Assembly (NCBI RefSeq): GCF_031180975.1
Contig: NZ_JAPSLI010000010.1
Location: 93,043-157,042 of the forward strand
Length of the DNA stretch: 64,000 nucleotides
Source: Microbacterium sp.
GTDB lineage: Bacteria; Actinomycetota; Actinomycetes; Actinomycetales; Microbacteriaceae
Direction: 5' to 3'
Position 1 is the first letter of the stretch. Each line of letters starts with the position of its first letter. The notes under the pieces were generated by a model that was given only the letters and a program-made list of their open reading frames with translations, had not been told where the DNA came from and did not search any database. Shown here in pieces: positions 52,028 to 60,762 of this stretch. The translations under genes were made by a program, and so were the position numbers.

Positions 52028-53170
52028 GTGAGGTTCCAGGTCAACCGCGATGTGTTCAGCGAGGCTGTGTCCTTCGTCGTGAAGCTGCTTCCGCAGCGCA
52101 ATCCTCAGCCGATCCTCGCGGGAGTCCTGATCGAGGCATCCGATGAGGGACTCACTCTGTCGGCCTTCGACTACGAGGCGTCCGCACGCACCACGATCGA
52201 GGCCGCGGTCGAGACGCCGGGCACGATCCTGGTCCACGGCCGACTTCTCTCCGACATCGCCAGCCGTCTGCCGAACGCCCCCATCGAAGTCGCGGTCGAG
52301 GAGGACGGCGGCATCGCAGTCACCTGCGGCTCCGCTCGCTTCACTCTCGCGGCCATGCCTGTCGAGGAATATCCCTCGATCCCCGAGGTATCAGGCTCGA
52401 CCGGCGTCGTGCCAGCGGAGGACTTCGGCACCGCGATCGCTCAGGTCGCCTTCGCCGCCTCCCGCGACGATGTCACCCCGGTGCTCACCGGCGTGCAGCT
52501 CGAGGTGTCCGGCACCAGCCTCAGCCTCGTCGCCACCGACCGCTACCGCGTCTCGCTGCGCGACGTCCCCTGGGACGGCCAGGCCGGCGAGCAGACCGCG
52601 CTCGTGCCGGCACGCACGCTGACCGAAGTCGGGAAGACCTTCGCGCACGCCGGGAACATCGAGGTCGCGTTCTCCGGAGCCGGCGACCGGGAGATCATCG
52701 CGTTCACCGCGGGCAACAAGACTGTGACGTCGCTGCTGATCAAGGGCAACTTCCCCCCGGTGCGCCGACTGTTCCCCGAGCAGACCGACCACTACGCGGT
52801 CGTGAACACCGCCGACCTCATCGAGGCCGTACGTCGTGTCTCGCTGGTGCTCGACCGTTCCGCGCCGCTGCGCTTCACCTTCGGCACCGACAGCGTCACG
52901 ATGGACGCCTCCGGCAGCGAGCAGGCGCGCGCGTCCGAGTCGGTCGACGCGCATCTCAACGGCGGCGACGAGGTGACCCTCGGCCTCAACCCGCAGTACC
53001 TGCTCGAGGCGCTCGGTGCTGTGAAGAGCGAGTTCACTCGCGTGACGTTCACCTCGAGCGACAACGCGAACAAGCTCAGCCCTGTGCTGATCACCAGCCA
53101 GACCTCGGTCGACCAGGCCGGCTCCGACTCGTTCAAGTACCTGCTGCAGCCCAACCTGCTCCTCCGCTGA
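52028..53170 (+). CDS. dnaN: DNA polymerase III beta sliding clamp
   Basis: A 380-residue clamp that tethers the replicative polymerase. It starts VRFQVNRDVFSEAVSFVVKL (GTG read as Met) and has three repeated clamp domains. LTGVQLEVSGTSLSLVATDRYR marks domain 2, GNFPPVRRLFPEQ domain 3, and the partner-binding pocket region is near the C-terminus SFKYLLQPNLLLR. The GTG at 52028 with GAGGGAG upstream gives the family N-terminus; the GTG at 52004 would add eight unusual residues. Confidence 0.97.
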   Translation: MRFQVNRDVFSEAVSFVVKLLPQRNPQPILAGVLIEASDEGLTLSAFDYEASARTTIEAAVETPGTILVHGRLLSDIASRLPNAPIEVAVEEDGGIAVTCGSARFTLAAMPVEEYPSIPEVSGSTGVVPAEDFGTAIAQVAFAASRDDVTPVLTGVQLEVSGTSLSLVATDRYRVSLRDVPWDGQAGEQTALVPARTLTEVGKTFAHAGNIEVAFSGAGDREIIAFTAGNKTVTSLLIKGNFPPVRRLFPEQTDHYAVVNTADLIEAVRRVSLVLDRSAPLRFTFGTDSVTMDASGSEQARASESVDAHLNGGDEVTLGLNPQYLLEALGAVKSEFTRVTFTSSDNANKLSPVLITSQTSVDQAGSDSFKYLLQPNLLLR

Positions 53171-53223
53171 CACGGCAGCCGGCGGCGCGGATGCCGGATA
53201 CCCGGTGCGACCGGGAAGCGTCC

Positions 53224-53259
53224 GTTTCGTCTCGTCGCTGCGCTCCTCGCTCAACGACC
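53224..53259. repeat. Family-1 repeat, reverse copy, dnaN-recF gap
   Basis: GTTTCGTCTCGTCGCTGCG...CTCAACGACC lies 54 bases after dnaN. A second reverse copy is at 53402-53437. They flank the structured family-2 element in this 307-base gap, which holds no gene. Confidence 0.88.
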
Positions 53260-53286
53260 GGGGCGGCGCGTCGCACCGAAACGTAA

Positions 53287-53377
53287 GGGCGGAGGGGATG
53301 TCATCGGAACGAGCATCGGGGTGCCGCGAAGCGGCGGGGCCCCGCTCTGCGAGTGAAGATGACGTCCCGCAGCCCGG
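53287..53377 (+). repeat. Structured family-2 element, copy A (dnaN-recF)
   Basis: An outer stem of 11 pairs joins 53295-53305 (GGGATGTCATC) and 53358-53368 (GATGACGTCCC) with one G-T wobble. Inside, GAGC (53311-53314) and GGGG pair with CCCC and GCTC (53344-53347), leaving ATC bulged. The inner hairpin is GCCGC-GAA-GCGGC (53323-53335). Core sequence GAGCATCGGGGTG and GCTCTGCGAGTGA is shared with copies B and C. GGGCGGAGG before and CCGCAGCCCGG after are also conserved in copy B. The function is unknown; it may be a terminator or RNA element. Confidence 0.85.
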
Positions 53378-53401
53378 GCTCACCGTCCGCCCGACACCAT
53401 C

Positions 53402-53437
53402 GTTTCGTCTCGTCGCTTCGCTCCTCGCTCAACGGCC
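53402..53437. repeat. Family-1 repeat, reverse copy, before recF
   Basis: GTTTCGTCTCGTCGCTTCG...CTCAACGGCC ends 40 bases before the recF start. Confidence 0.85.
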
Positions 53438-53465
53438 GGGGAGACCCAGCGTCCGACCCCGAAGG

Positions 53466-53471
53466 TAGGCT
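53466..53471 (+). promoter_or_regulatory. -10 element of a probable leaderless recF mRNA
   Basis: TAGGCT fits TANNNT and lies six bases before the recF GTG, the distance expected when transcription starts at the first base of the start codon. No ribosome site is visible. The -35 is poor. Confidence 0.45.
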
Positions 53472-53477
53472 GAACCG

Positions 53478-54692
53478 GTGATTGTGGAGCACCTGAACCT
53501 GGTCGACTTCCGCAATTATGCGACCGCTGACCTCCGCCTCCATGCCGGTCCGAACGTCCTCGTCGGCCGCAACGGACAGGGCAAGACGAATCTGGCCGAG
53601 GCGATCGTGTTCCTCGCGACCTTGGGCTCGCATCGAGTGTCGTCCGACGCCCCGATGGTGCGCGACGGGCACGAGTTCGCCGTCATCCGAGCCCGCCTCG
53701 CCCACGGCCGGCGCAACGTGCTGGTCGAGGTGCAGCTGAACCGGCAGGGTTCGAACAAGGCGCGCATCAACGGATCCCCCGCGAAGACGAACGAACTCCC
53801 CCGTTATGCCCACGTCGTCCTGTTCGCTCCGGAGGACCTCCAGATCGTCCGCGGCGACCCGTCCTCCCGGCGCCGGTTCGCCGATCAGCTTCTCATCCAG
53901 CGCGCGCCACGCATGGCCGCCGTCATCGGTGACTACGAACGCGTTCTCCGCCAGCGAACCGCGCTGCTGAAATCGGCCCGCGCCCGTGGCATCCGCGGTG
54001 ACGCGCTGTCGACCCTCGACATCTGGGACGACAAGCTCGTCGCCCTCGGATCCGAGATCATCCACGCGCGCCTGCGTCTGGCATCCGATCTGCAGCAGCC
54101 GCTCACCGATGCCTATTCCGCGATCGCCGGCGCCGATCACCGTCCGCAGCTGGAGTGGGCGCTCTCGGTGCGTGGCGGCGACCCCGAAGAGGGTGAAGCG
54201 GAGTCGCAGGATGCCAGGGGCGAGATCGAGGATCTGTTCCGCACCGCACTCGCCGAACGCCGGAGCAACGAGATCGAGCGCGGCCTCACCCTCGTCGGCC
54301 CGCATCGTGACGACCTGATCCTGCGCGTGCGCGACCTGCCGGTGAAGGGATACGCGTCGCACGGCGAATCGTGGTCGGTGGCGCTCGCGCTGCGCCTGGC
54401 ATCCGCCGAACTGCTGCGTGCCGAGTCCCCGGCCGGCGACCCGGTGCTGATCCTTGACGATGTGTTCGCCGAGCTGGATGCCGACCGCCGCAAGCGACTG
54501 GCGAATCTGACCGCCGGCTACGAGCAGGTGCTCGTCACCGCCGCCGTCGAGGAGGACATCCCCGATGTGCTGCACCGGCACGTCGTGCGCATCCACGCGG
54601 GTACCATCACCGATGAGCGCCCTTCGACCGGCTCAGGGACGCAGGCCGCGCCGGGCTCGCCGAGCGACACCGACGAGGAGGATGCCGGATGA
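53478..54692 (+). CDS. recF: DNA replication and repair protein RecF
   Basis: A 404-residue SMC-like ATPase that helps load RecA at gaps. Walker A is VLVGRNGQGKTNLAEAIVFL near residue 29, the signature region VALALRLASAELL, and Walker B PVLILDDVFAELDADRRKRL near residue 320-340. The start is GTG (MIVEHLNLVDFRNYATADLR). The C-terminal tail after residue 375 is low in conservation and Gly/Ser/Thr-rich. Its stop overlaps the next gene by 4 bases. Confidence 0.97.
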   Translation: MIVEHLNLVDFRNYATADLRLHAGPNVLVGRNGQGKTNLAEAIVFLATLGSHRVSSDAPMVRDGHEFAVIRARLAHGRRNVLVEVQLNRQGSNKARINGSPAKTNELPRYAHVVLFAPEDLQIVRGDPSSRRRFADQLLIQRAPRMAAVIGDYERVLRQRTALLKSARARGIRGDALSTLDIWDDKLVALGSEIIHARLRLASDLQQPLTDAYSAIAGADHRPQLEWALSVRGGDPEEGEAESQDARGEIEDLFRTALAERRSNEIERGLTLVGPHRDDLILRVRDLPVKGYASHGESWSVALALRLASAELLRAESPAGDPVLILDDVFAELDADRRKRLANLTAGYEQVLVTAAVEEDIPDVLHRHVVRIHAGTITDERPSTGSGTQAAPGSPSDTDEEDAG

Positions 54693-55174
54693 CCGAGCCG
54701 CAGCCTCCCGAGACGGTCGCGACCTACCTGCGCCTGCGCGGCCTGAAGCCGAGCGCGAAGAACTGGAAGCGCAAACGCCGCCTCGCCGTCGACGACGACA
54801 ACGCCCCGTTCACGCCGGGTCGAGACCCCGGCACCCTCGGCGATGTGCTGGCGAAGCTGACGAAGGATGCCGGTTGGGAGAAGACCCTCGCCGCCGAGGA
54901 CCTGGTGCGGCAGTGGGCGGAGCTCGCCGGCGCCGACACCGCGAAGCACTCCGAACCGGTCTCGCTGGAGCGCGGCGTGCTGACCGTGAAGTGCGATTCC
55001 ACGGCCTGGGCGAAGAACCTGCAGTTCATGCGCGGCGTGATCATGACCGAGATCTCCAACCGCTATCCGGATGCCGGAGTGCAGAACATCCGCTTCATCG
55101 GACCGGACGTCCCGTCCTGGAAATGGGGACCGCGCGTCGTCCCCGGACGCGGTCCACGGGACACCTACGGGTAG
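54689..55174 (+). CDS. dciA: DUF721 protein, DciA-type helicase operator
   Basis: A 161-residue DUF721 protein, equivalent in position to mycobacterial Rv0004 (DciA), which helps load the replicative helicase. The basic N-terminus (YLRLRGLKPSAKNWKRKRRL) precedes the KH-like domain with LAKLTKDAGWEKTLAAEDLV, RQWAELAGADTAKHSEPVSL and GVLTVKCDSTAWAKNLQFMR. It is translationally coupled to recF. About 120 bases separate it from gyrB. Confidence 0.88.
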   Translation: MTEPQPPETVATYLRLRGLKPSAKNWKRKRRLAVDDDNAPFTPGRDPGTLGDVLAKLTKDAGWEKTLAAEDLVRQWAELAGADTAKHSEPVSLERGVLTVKCDSTAWAKNLQFMRGVIMTEISNRYPDAGVQNIRFIGPDVPSWKWGPRVVPGRGPRDTYG

Positions 55175-55251
55175 GGCACCACAGCCGACCCTTCACGCGC
55201 TCAGAACGCCATACACGGCGTCCTAGGCGATATCCGCGATGCGAAACCCGC

Positions 55252-55257
55252 TAGAAT
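55252..55257 (+). promoter_or_regulatory. -10 element upstream of gyrB
   Basis: TAGAAT lies 35 bases before the gyrB ATG. A convincing -35 is not visible; GATATC at 55229-55234 is at a fair distance. Confidence 0.4.
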
Positions 55258-55292
55258 GAACGGGACCCCTTCGATGTGGAGAATCTCTTCTG

Positions 55293-57371
55293 ATGACGCC
55301 TGAATCCCCCGCTGACGAGAACGACCCCTCGACGAACCCAGGGACCGAAGGCGGTGGAGCAGACGCACCCGAGACGCCCTCCCGCAAGGTGCAGGGCGAC
55401 TACGGCGCCGACGCGATCCAGATCCTCGAGGGGCTCGAGGCGGTCCGCAAGCGTCCCGGTATGTACATCGGATCCACCGGTCCGCGCGGTCTGCACCACC
55501 TCGTGTACGAGATCGTCGACAACTCCGTCGACGAGGCCCTCGCCGGCTACTGCGACACGATCCTCGTGACGATCCTCGAGGACGGCGGCATCCGTGTCGT
55601 CGACAACGGCCGCGGCATCCCGGTCGATCCGCACTCGTCCGACCCGACCAAGTCCACCGTCGAGGTGGTGCTGACGATCCTGCACGCCGGCGGCAAGTTC
55701 GGCGGCGGGGGGTACGCGGTCTCGGGCGGTCTGCACGGCGTCGGCTCTTCGGTCGTGAACGCGCTGTCCACCCGGTTCGAGGTGGAGATCAAGCGTCAGG
55801 GGCACGTCTGGCGGCACAGCTTCGCCGACGGCGGCGTGCCCCAGCAGTCCCTGGAGAAGGGTGAGGAGACCGACGAGACCGGGACGACGATCACGTTCTG
55901 GCCTGACCCGGCGATCTTCACCGAGACCGTCGACTTCGACTACGACACCCTGCGGACCCGGTTCCAGCAGATGGCCTTCCTCAACAAGGGCCTGCGCATC
56001 GCGCTGCGCGACGAGCGACCCGACTCTGCGCTGGAGGTCGAGGTCGACGGCGCCCTCGAGCTGAAGCAGCCGGCGGACGACTACCTGTACGAGCGCGGTC
56101 TCGTCGACTACGTGGAGTACCTGAACCGGGTACGTCACGCCGAGGTGGTCAACGACGAGATCATCGCGTTCGAGTCCGAGGACACCGACCGCAAGATCTC
56201 CCTCGAGATCGCCATGCAGTGGACCACGTCGTACACCGAGAACGTCTTCACCTACGCGAACACGATCAACACGCACGAGGGCGGCACTCACGAGGAGGGC
56301 TTCCGTGCGGCGCTCACCAGCCTGGTGAACCGCTACGCGCGCGCAAACAACCTCCTCAAGGAGAAGGACGAGAACCTCTCCGGCGACGACGTCCGCGAGG
56401 GTCTCACCGCCGTCATCTCCATCAAGCTCGGTGAGCCGCAGTTCGAGGGCCAGACCAAGACGAAGCTCGGCAACACCGAGGCGAAGGCGTTCGTGCAGAA
56501 GGTGGTGAACGAGCAGCTCGGCGCCTGGTTCGACCGCAATCCGAACCAGGCGAAGAACATCATCCGCAAGGCGATCGACGCCGCCACCGCCCGACTCGCC
56601 GCTCGCAAGGCCCGCGAGACCGCGCGCCGTAAGAGCGTGTTCGAGTCGGCGGCGATGCCGGACAAGCTCAAGGACTGCACAAGCAAGGACCCGTCGATCA
56701 GTGAGATCTTCCTCGTCGAGGGCGACTCCGCCGGCGGCTCGGCGGTGCAGGGGCGCGACCCGCACACGCAAGCGATCCTGGCCCTGCGCGGCAAGATCCT
56801 GAACGTCGAGCGCGCGCGCCTCGACAAGGCCCTTGGCAACAAGGAAGTCCAGGCGATGATCCAGGCCTTCGGCACGGGCATCGGCGAGGAGTTCGACATC
56901 GAGAAGGCCCGCTATCACAAGATCGTGCTGATGGCGGATGCCGACGTCGACGGCCAGCACATCACGACGCTGCTTCTCACGCTGCTGTTCCGGTACATGC
57001 GCGGGCTGATCGAGGCCGGTTTCGTCTACCTCGCGATGCCGCCGCTGTACCGCCTGAAGTGGACGAACGCGCCGCACGAGTACGTGTACTCGGATGCCGA
57101 GCGCGACGCGCTGCTGCGAGACGGGCTCGCCAACGGCAAGCGGATCCCGAAGGATGCCGGCATCCAGCGCTACAAGGGTCTCGGCGAGATGAACGCCAAG
57201 GAGCTGTGGGAGACCACGATGGACCACACCACGCGGACCCTCCGCCAGGTGACCATCGACGACGCCGCCGCGGCGGACGAGATCTTCAGCGTGCTGATGG
57301 GCGAGGACGTCGAGTCGCGCCGGAGCTTCATCCAGCGCAACGCCAAGGACGTCCGCTTCCTCGACATCTAA
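55293..57371 (+). CDS. gyrB: DNA gyrase subunit B
   Basis: A 692-residue ATPase subunit of gyrase, which introduces negative supercoils. After an acidic 30-residue leader come [35 protein letters not shown] (catalytic Glu and Asn of the GHKL site), [10 protein letters not shown], and [19 protein letters not shown]. The TOPRIM part has [20 protein letters not shown] and [20 protein letters not shown], and the C-terminus ends [14 protein letters not shown]. Normal length for actinobacteria. Confidence 0.98.
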   Translation: MTPESPADENDPSTNPGTEGGGADAPETPSRKVQGDYGADAIQILEGLEAVRKRPGMYIGSTGPRGLHHLVYEIVDNSVDEALAGYCDTILVTILEDGGIRVVDNGRGIPVDPHSSDPTKSTVEVVLTILHAGGKFGGGGYAVSGGLHGVGSSVVNALSTRFEVEIKRQGHVWRHSFADGGVPQQSLEKGEETDETGTTITFWPDPAIFTETVDFDYDTLRTRFQQMAFLNKGLRIALRDERPDSALEVEVDGALELKQPADDYLYERGLVDYVEYLNRVRHAEVVNDEIIAFESEDTDRKISLEIAMQWTTSYTENVFTYANTINTHEGGTHEEGFRAALTSLVNRYARANNLLKEKDENLSGDDVREGLTAVISIKLGEPQFEGQTKTKLGNTEAKAFVQKVVNEQLGAWFDRNPNQAKNIIRKAIDAATARLAARKARETARRKSVFESAAMPDKLKDCTSKDPSISEIFLVEGDSAGGSAVQGRDPHTQAILALRGKILNVERARLDKALGNKEVQAMIQAFGTGIGEEFDIEKARYHKIVLMADADVDGQHITTLLLTLLFRYMRGLIEAGFVYLAMPPLYRLKWTNAPHEYVYSDAERDALLRDGLANGKRIPKDAGIQRYKGLGEMNAKELWETTMDHTTRTLRQVTIDDAAAADEIFSVLMGEDVESRRSFIQRNAKDVRFLDI

Positions 57372-57413
57372 CCCCACACCGCTGATCGCGGTGACCACAA
57401 CGACATACACAGA

Positions 57414-57504
57414 GGGCGGAGGATTCCTCTCCGAACGAGCATCGGGGTGGCGCGAAGCGCCCGGGCCCCCGCTCTGCGAGTGAGGAGAGGAATCCGGAGC
57501 CCGG
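57414..57504 (+). repeat. Structured family-2 element, copy B (gyrB-gyrA)
   Basis: The outer stem is a perfect 12-bp pairing of GGATTCCTCTCC (57421-57432) with GGAGAGGAATCC (57484-57495), unrelated in sequence to the stem of copy A. The core GAGCATCGGGGTG...GCTCTGCGAGTGA is conserved. The inner hairpin is GGCGC-GAA-GCGCC (57449-57461), differing from copy A by a compensated C-G to G-C swap. It lies in the 197-base gap between gyrB and gyrA. Confidence 0.87.
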
Positions 57505-57526
57505 CACATACGGAGAAGAAGCGGGC

Positions 57527-57556
57527 GTTTCGTCTCGCTTCGCTCGCTCAACGACC
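57527..57556. repeat. Family-1 repeat abutting the gyrA ribosome site
   Basis: GTTTCGTCTCGC...GCTCAACGACC ends directly before GGAG, the likely ribosome site, 12 bases before the gyrA ATG. Confidence 0.88.
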
Positions 57557-57568
57557 GGAGCCGAAGAC

Positions 57569-60103
57569 ATGACTGACGAAGAACGCCCCGACCCGAACGC
57601 TGCGCACGAGCACGGCCGTATCGACCAGGTCGACCTGCAGTCCGAGATGCAGCGGTCCTACCTCGACTATGCGATGGCCGTCATCGTCGGCCGCGCGCTG
57701 CCCGACGTGCGCGACGGTCTCAAGCCCGTGCACCGCCGCGTCATCTACGGCATGTACGACGGCGGCTTCCGCCCCGACAAGTCGTTCTCGAAGTGCGCGC
57801 GCGTCGTCGGCGAGGTCATGGGTCAGTACCACCCGCACGGCGACTCGGCGATCTACGACGCTCTGGTCCGCCTCGTGCAGCCGTGGTCCCTGCGCTACCC
57901 GCTCGCTCTCGGCCAGGGCAACTTCGGCTCCCCCGGCAACATGGGTGCCGCGGCTCCCCGGTACACCGAGACGAAGATGGCTCCGCTCGCGCTCGAGATG
58001 GTGCGCGACATCGAAGAGGAGACCGTCGACTTCTCCGACAACTACGACGGACAGACCCAGGAGCCCGACGTCCTGCCGTCGCGCTTCCCGAACCTGCTCG
58101 TCAACGGCTCGGTGGGCATCGCGGTCGGCATGGCCACCAACATCCCCCCGCACAACCTGCGTGAGGTGGCGGATGCCGCGCTGTGGGCGCTCGATCACCC
58201 CGACCTGCCCCGTGACGAGCTGCTCGAGGGTCTGATCCAGCGCATCCCCGGCCCCGACTTCCCGACCGGCGCCCAGATCCTCGGCACCAAGGGCATCCAC
58301 GAGGCGTACCGCACCGGACGCGGCTCGATCACGATGCGCGCGGTGGTCAACGTCGAGGAGATCCAGGGTCGCACCTGCCTGGTGATCACCGAGCTGCCGT
58401 ACCAGGTCAACCCCGACAACCTCGCGGTCAAGATCGGCGAGCTCGCCCGTGACGGCAAGATCACCGGCATCGCCGACATCCGCGATGAGTCCTCCGACCG
58501 CACCGGCCAGCGCCTGGTGGTCGTGCTCAAGCGCGACGCCGTCGCGAAGGTCGTGCTGAACAACCTGTACAAGCACACCCAGCTGCAGGACAATTTCGGC
58601 GCGAACATGCTCGCCATCGTCGACGGCGTGCCGCGCACGCTCGCCCTGGACGGTTTCATCAGCCACTGGCTGACCCACCAGATCGAGGTCATCGTCCGAC
58701 GCACGGGCTTCCGCCTGCGCAAGGCCGAGGCCAGGATGCACATCCTGCGCGGGTACCTCAAGGCGCTCGACGCCCTCGACGAGGTCATCGCGCTGATCCG
58801 CCGCTCCCCCACGGTCGACGAGGCGCGGGAAGGCCTGAAGGGTCTGCTCGACATCGACAACGACCAGGCGGATGCCATCCTTGCGATGCAGCTGCGTCGC
58901 CTGGCGGCGCTGGAGCGTCAGAAGATCATCGACGAGGCGAACGAGCTCGAGTCGCAGATCGCCGACTACAAGGAGATCATCGCGAACGTGTCGCGCCAGC
59001 GCGACATCGTCCGTCAGGAGCTCACCGAGATCGTCGACCGCTTCGGCGACGAGCGCCGCACGCACATCCTGCACGGCTTCGACGGCGACATGTCCATGGA
59101 GGACCTCATCCCCCAGGAGGAGATGGTCGTCACCGTCACCCGCGAGGGGTACATCAAGCGCACCCGCAGCGACAACTACCGGTCTCAGCACCGCGGCGGC
59201 AAGGGCATCAAGGGTGCGCAGCTGCGCGCCGACGACATCGTCGAGCACTTCTTCGTCACCACGACGCACCACTGGCTGCTGTTCTTCACCGACAAGGGTC
59301 GTGTCTACCGCTCGAAGGCGTACGAGATCCCCGAGGCCGGCCGCGACGCCAAGGGCCAGCATGTCGCGAACCTGCTCGCGCTGCAGCCGGAGGAGAAGAT
59401 CGCCCAGATCCTCGACATCCGCGACTACCAGGCGGCGCAGTACCTCGTGCTCGCCACCCGCGGCGGACTGGTGAAGAAGACCCGCCTGGCCGAGTACGAC
59501 ACCAACCGTCAGGGCGGCGTCATCGCGATCCGCCTGCGTGAGGGCGACGAACTGGTCAGCGCGTTCACCGCGGACGACAGCGACGACATCCTGCTGATCA
59601 GCCGACACGGCATGTCGCTGCGCTTCCACGCCACCGACGAGGCGCTGCGTCCGATGGGCCGCGCCACCGAGGGAGTGAAGGGAATGAAGTTCCGCGAGGG
59701 CGACAGCCTGCTGTCGGCATCCCTCGTCACCGAGGGCGGCTACGTGTTCGTCGTCACCGACGGCGGCTACGCGAAGCGCACCGCGGTGGACGAATACCGG
59801 GTGCAGGGACGCGGTGGTCAGGGCATCAAGGTGGCCAAGCTCAACGACGACCGGGGCGTCCTGGCGGGCGGTCTGATCGTCGCCGAGGACGACGAGGTCT
59901 TGGTGGTTCTGTCCAGCGGCAAGGTGGTACGCTCTGCCGTGGCCGAGGTGCCCGCCAAGGGCCGCGACACCATGGGAGTCGTGTTCGCCCGTACCAAGGG
60001 AGACGACCGCATCCTCGCGATCGCCAGGAACGGCGAGCGGGGCCTCGCAGAAGAAGACGAGGCGGACTCCGAGACCTCCGAGCCCGAGACACCCGAAGCC
60101 TGA
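57569..60103 (+). CDS. gyrA: DNA gyrase subunit A
   Basis: An 844-residue DNA-cleaving subunit of gyrase. The active-site Tyr is Tyr132 in [11 protein letters not shown]. The quinolone-resistance region reads [15 protein letters not shown] with Ser93 and Asp97 (E. coli Ser83 and Asp87), the quinolone-sensitive residue type; mycobacteria have Ala at this Ser. A coiled coil with [20 protein letters not shown] lies near 450. The C-terminal beta-pinwheel carries the gyrase box [10 protein letters not shown] and ends in an acidic tail ([15 protein letters not shown]). It closely follows gyrB but is separated by two repeat elements. Confidence 0.98.
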   Translation: MTDEERPDPNAAHEHGRIDQVDLQSEMQRSYLDYAMAVIVGRALPDVRDGLKPVHRRVIYGMYDGGFRPDKSFSKCARVVGEVMGQYHPHGDSAIYDALVRLVQPWSLRYPLALGQGNFGSPGNMGAAAPRYTETKMAPLALEMVRDIEEETVDFSDNYDGQTQEPDVLPSRFPNLLVNGSVGIAVGMATNIPPHNLREVADAALWALDHPDLPRDELLEGLIQRIPGPDFPTGAQILGTKGIHEAYRTGRGSITMRAVVNVEEIQGRTCLVITELPYQVNPDNLAVKIGELARDGKITGIADIRDESSDRTGQRLVVVLKRDAVAKVVLNNLYKHTQLQDNFGANMLAIVDGVPRTLALDGFISHWLTHQIEVIVRRTGFRLRKAEARMHILRGYLKALDALDEVIALIRRSPTVDEAREGLKGLLDIDNDQADAILAMQLRRLAALERQKIIDEANELESQIADYKEIIANVSRQRDIVRQELTEIVDRFGDERRTHILHGFDGDMSMEDLIPQEEMVVTVTREGYIKRTRSDNYRSQHRGGKGIKGAQLRADDIVEHFFVTTTHHWLLFFTDKGRVYRSKAYEIPEAGRDAKGQHVANLLALQPEEKIAQILDIRDYQAAQYLVLATRGGLVKKTRLAEYDTNRQGGVIAIRLREGDELVSAFTADDSDDILLISRHGMSLRFHATDEALRPMGRATEGVKGMKFREGDSLLSASLVTEGGYVFVVTDGGYAKRTAVDEYRVQGRGGQGIKVAKLNDDRGVLAGGLIVAEDDEVLVVLSSGKVVRSAVAEVPAKGRDTMGVVFARTKGDDRILAIARNGERGLAEEDEADSETSEPETPEA

Positions 60104-60123
60104 ACCCCGGAGAGAGCCAACGC

Positions 60124-60528
60124 ATGAGCACGGTAGCCGACAAGCTGGCGAAGAAGTCCACGCGCAAGACCAGCGGAAAGCAGGTCCGGCTGCGCCTGGT
60201 CTACATCGACTTCTGGTCGGCCGTGAAGCTGTCCTTCCTCGGGGCGGTCGCGCTCGCCATCGTGACGATGGTGTCGTTCTTCCTCATCTACATGGTGCTG
60301 CAGGCGACGAACGTGCTCGCCGAGTCCGGTGAGTTCCTCGACACCATCACCGACGGCGCGATCGACCTGCAGAGCCTGATCGGGCTGCCCCAGGTGATGG
60401 CGTTCGCCGCGGTCGTGTCGATCCTCAACCTCATCGTGTTCACGGTGCTCGGGGCGGTCGTGGCGGGGATCTACAATCTGGCGGTCAAGGTGACGGGCGG
60501 ACTGCTCGTCGGCTTCATGTCGAACTGA
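60124..60528 (+). CDS. DUF3566 membrane protein
   Basis: A 134-residue protein with a basic N-terminus (DKLAKKSTRKTSGKQVRLRL) and two membrane segments (SFLGAVALAIVTMVSFFLIY about 40-60, and VVSILNLIVFTVLGAVVAGI about 97-117). It is the homologue by position of Rv0007 downstream of gyrA. Its role is unknown, though the family is widely found next to gyrase genes in actinobacteria. It begins 20 bases after gyrA with GGAGAG upstream. Confidence 0.92.
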   Translation: MSTVADKLAKKSTRKTSGKQVRLRLVYIDFWSAVKLSFLGAVALAIVTMVSFFLIYMVLQATNVLAESGEFLDTITDGAIDLQSLIGLPQVMAFAAVVSILNLIVFTVLGAVVAGIYNLAVKVTGGLLVGFMSN

Positions 60529-60557
60529 TTTCGTTTCCGGCGCCGGATATGGGCGCC

Positions 60558-60647
60558 GGCGCTGGGGCATTCCCTTTGCTCGCAGAGCGGGGGCCCCGCC
60601 CGCTTCGCGGGCACCCCGATGCTCGCTCACGGGACTGCGCCAGCGCC
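60558..60647 (-). repeat. Structured family-2 element, copy C, opposite orientation
   Basis: GGCGCTGGGGCATTCCC (60558-60574) pairs with GGGACTGCGCCAGCGCC (60631-60647) at 15 of 17 positions, again a different stem sequence. The core, read on the minus strand, is GAGCATCGGGGTG...GCTCTGCGAG (60578-60625) with inner hairpin GCCCGC-GAA-GCGGGC (60598-60612). It lies 30 bases after the DUF3566 gene in a 234-base gap. Confidence 0.83.
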
Positions 60648-60762
60648 TCTCCGCGTGGGTGCAGCCGACGAGCATGTGTGGGGATACGGGTAGGGGAAAC
60701 CGGAAGAGAGAGTCCGGGTGACTGCGTAGTCGCCGGATGAGGGCCGACGTAGCGTGGGGGAC

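Noticed and set aside
57820..57870. Quinolone-resistance change in GyrA
   Set aside because: The region keeps Ser93 and Asp97, the usual sensitive-type residues.
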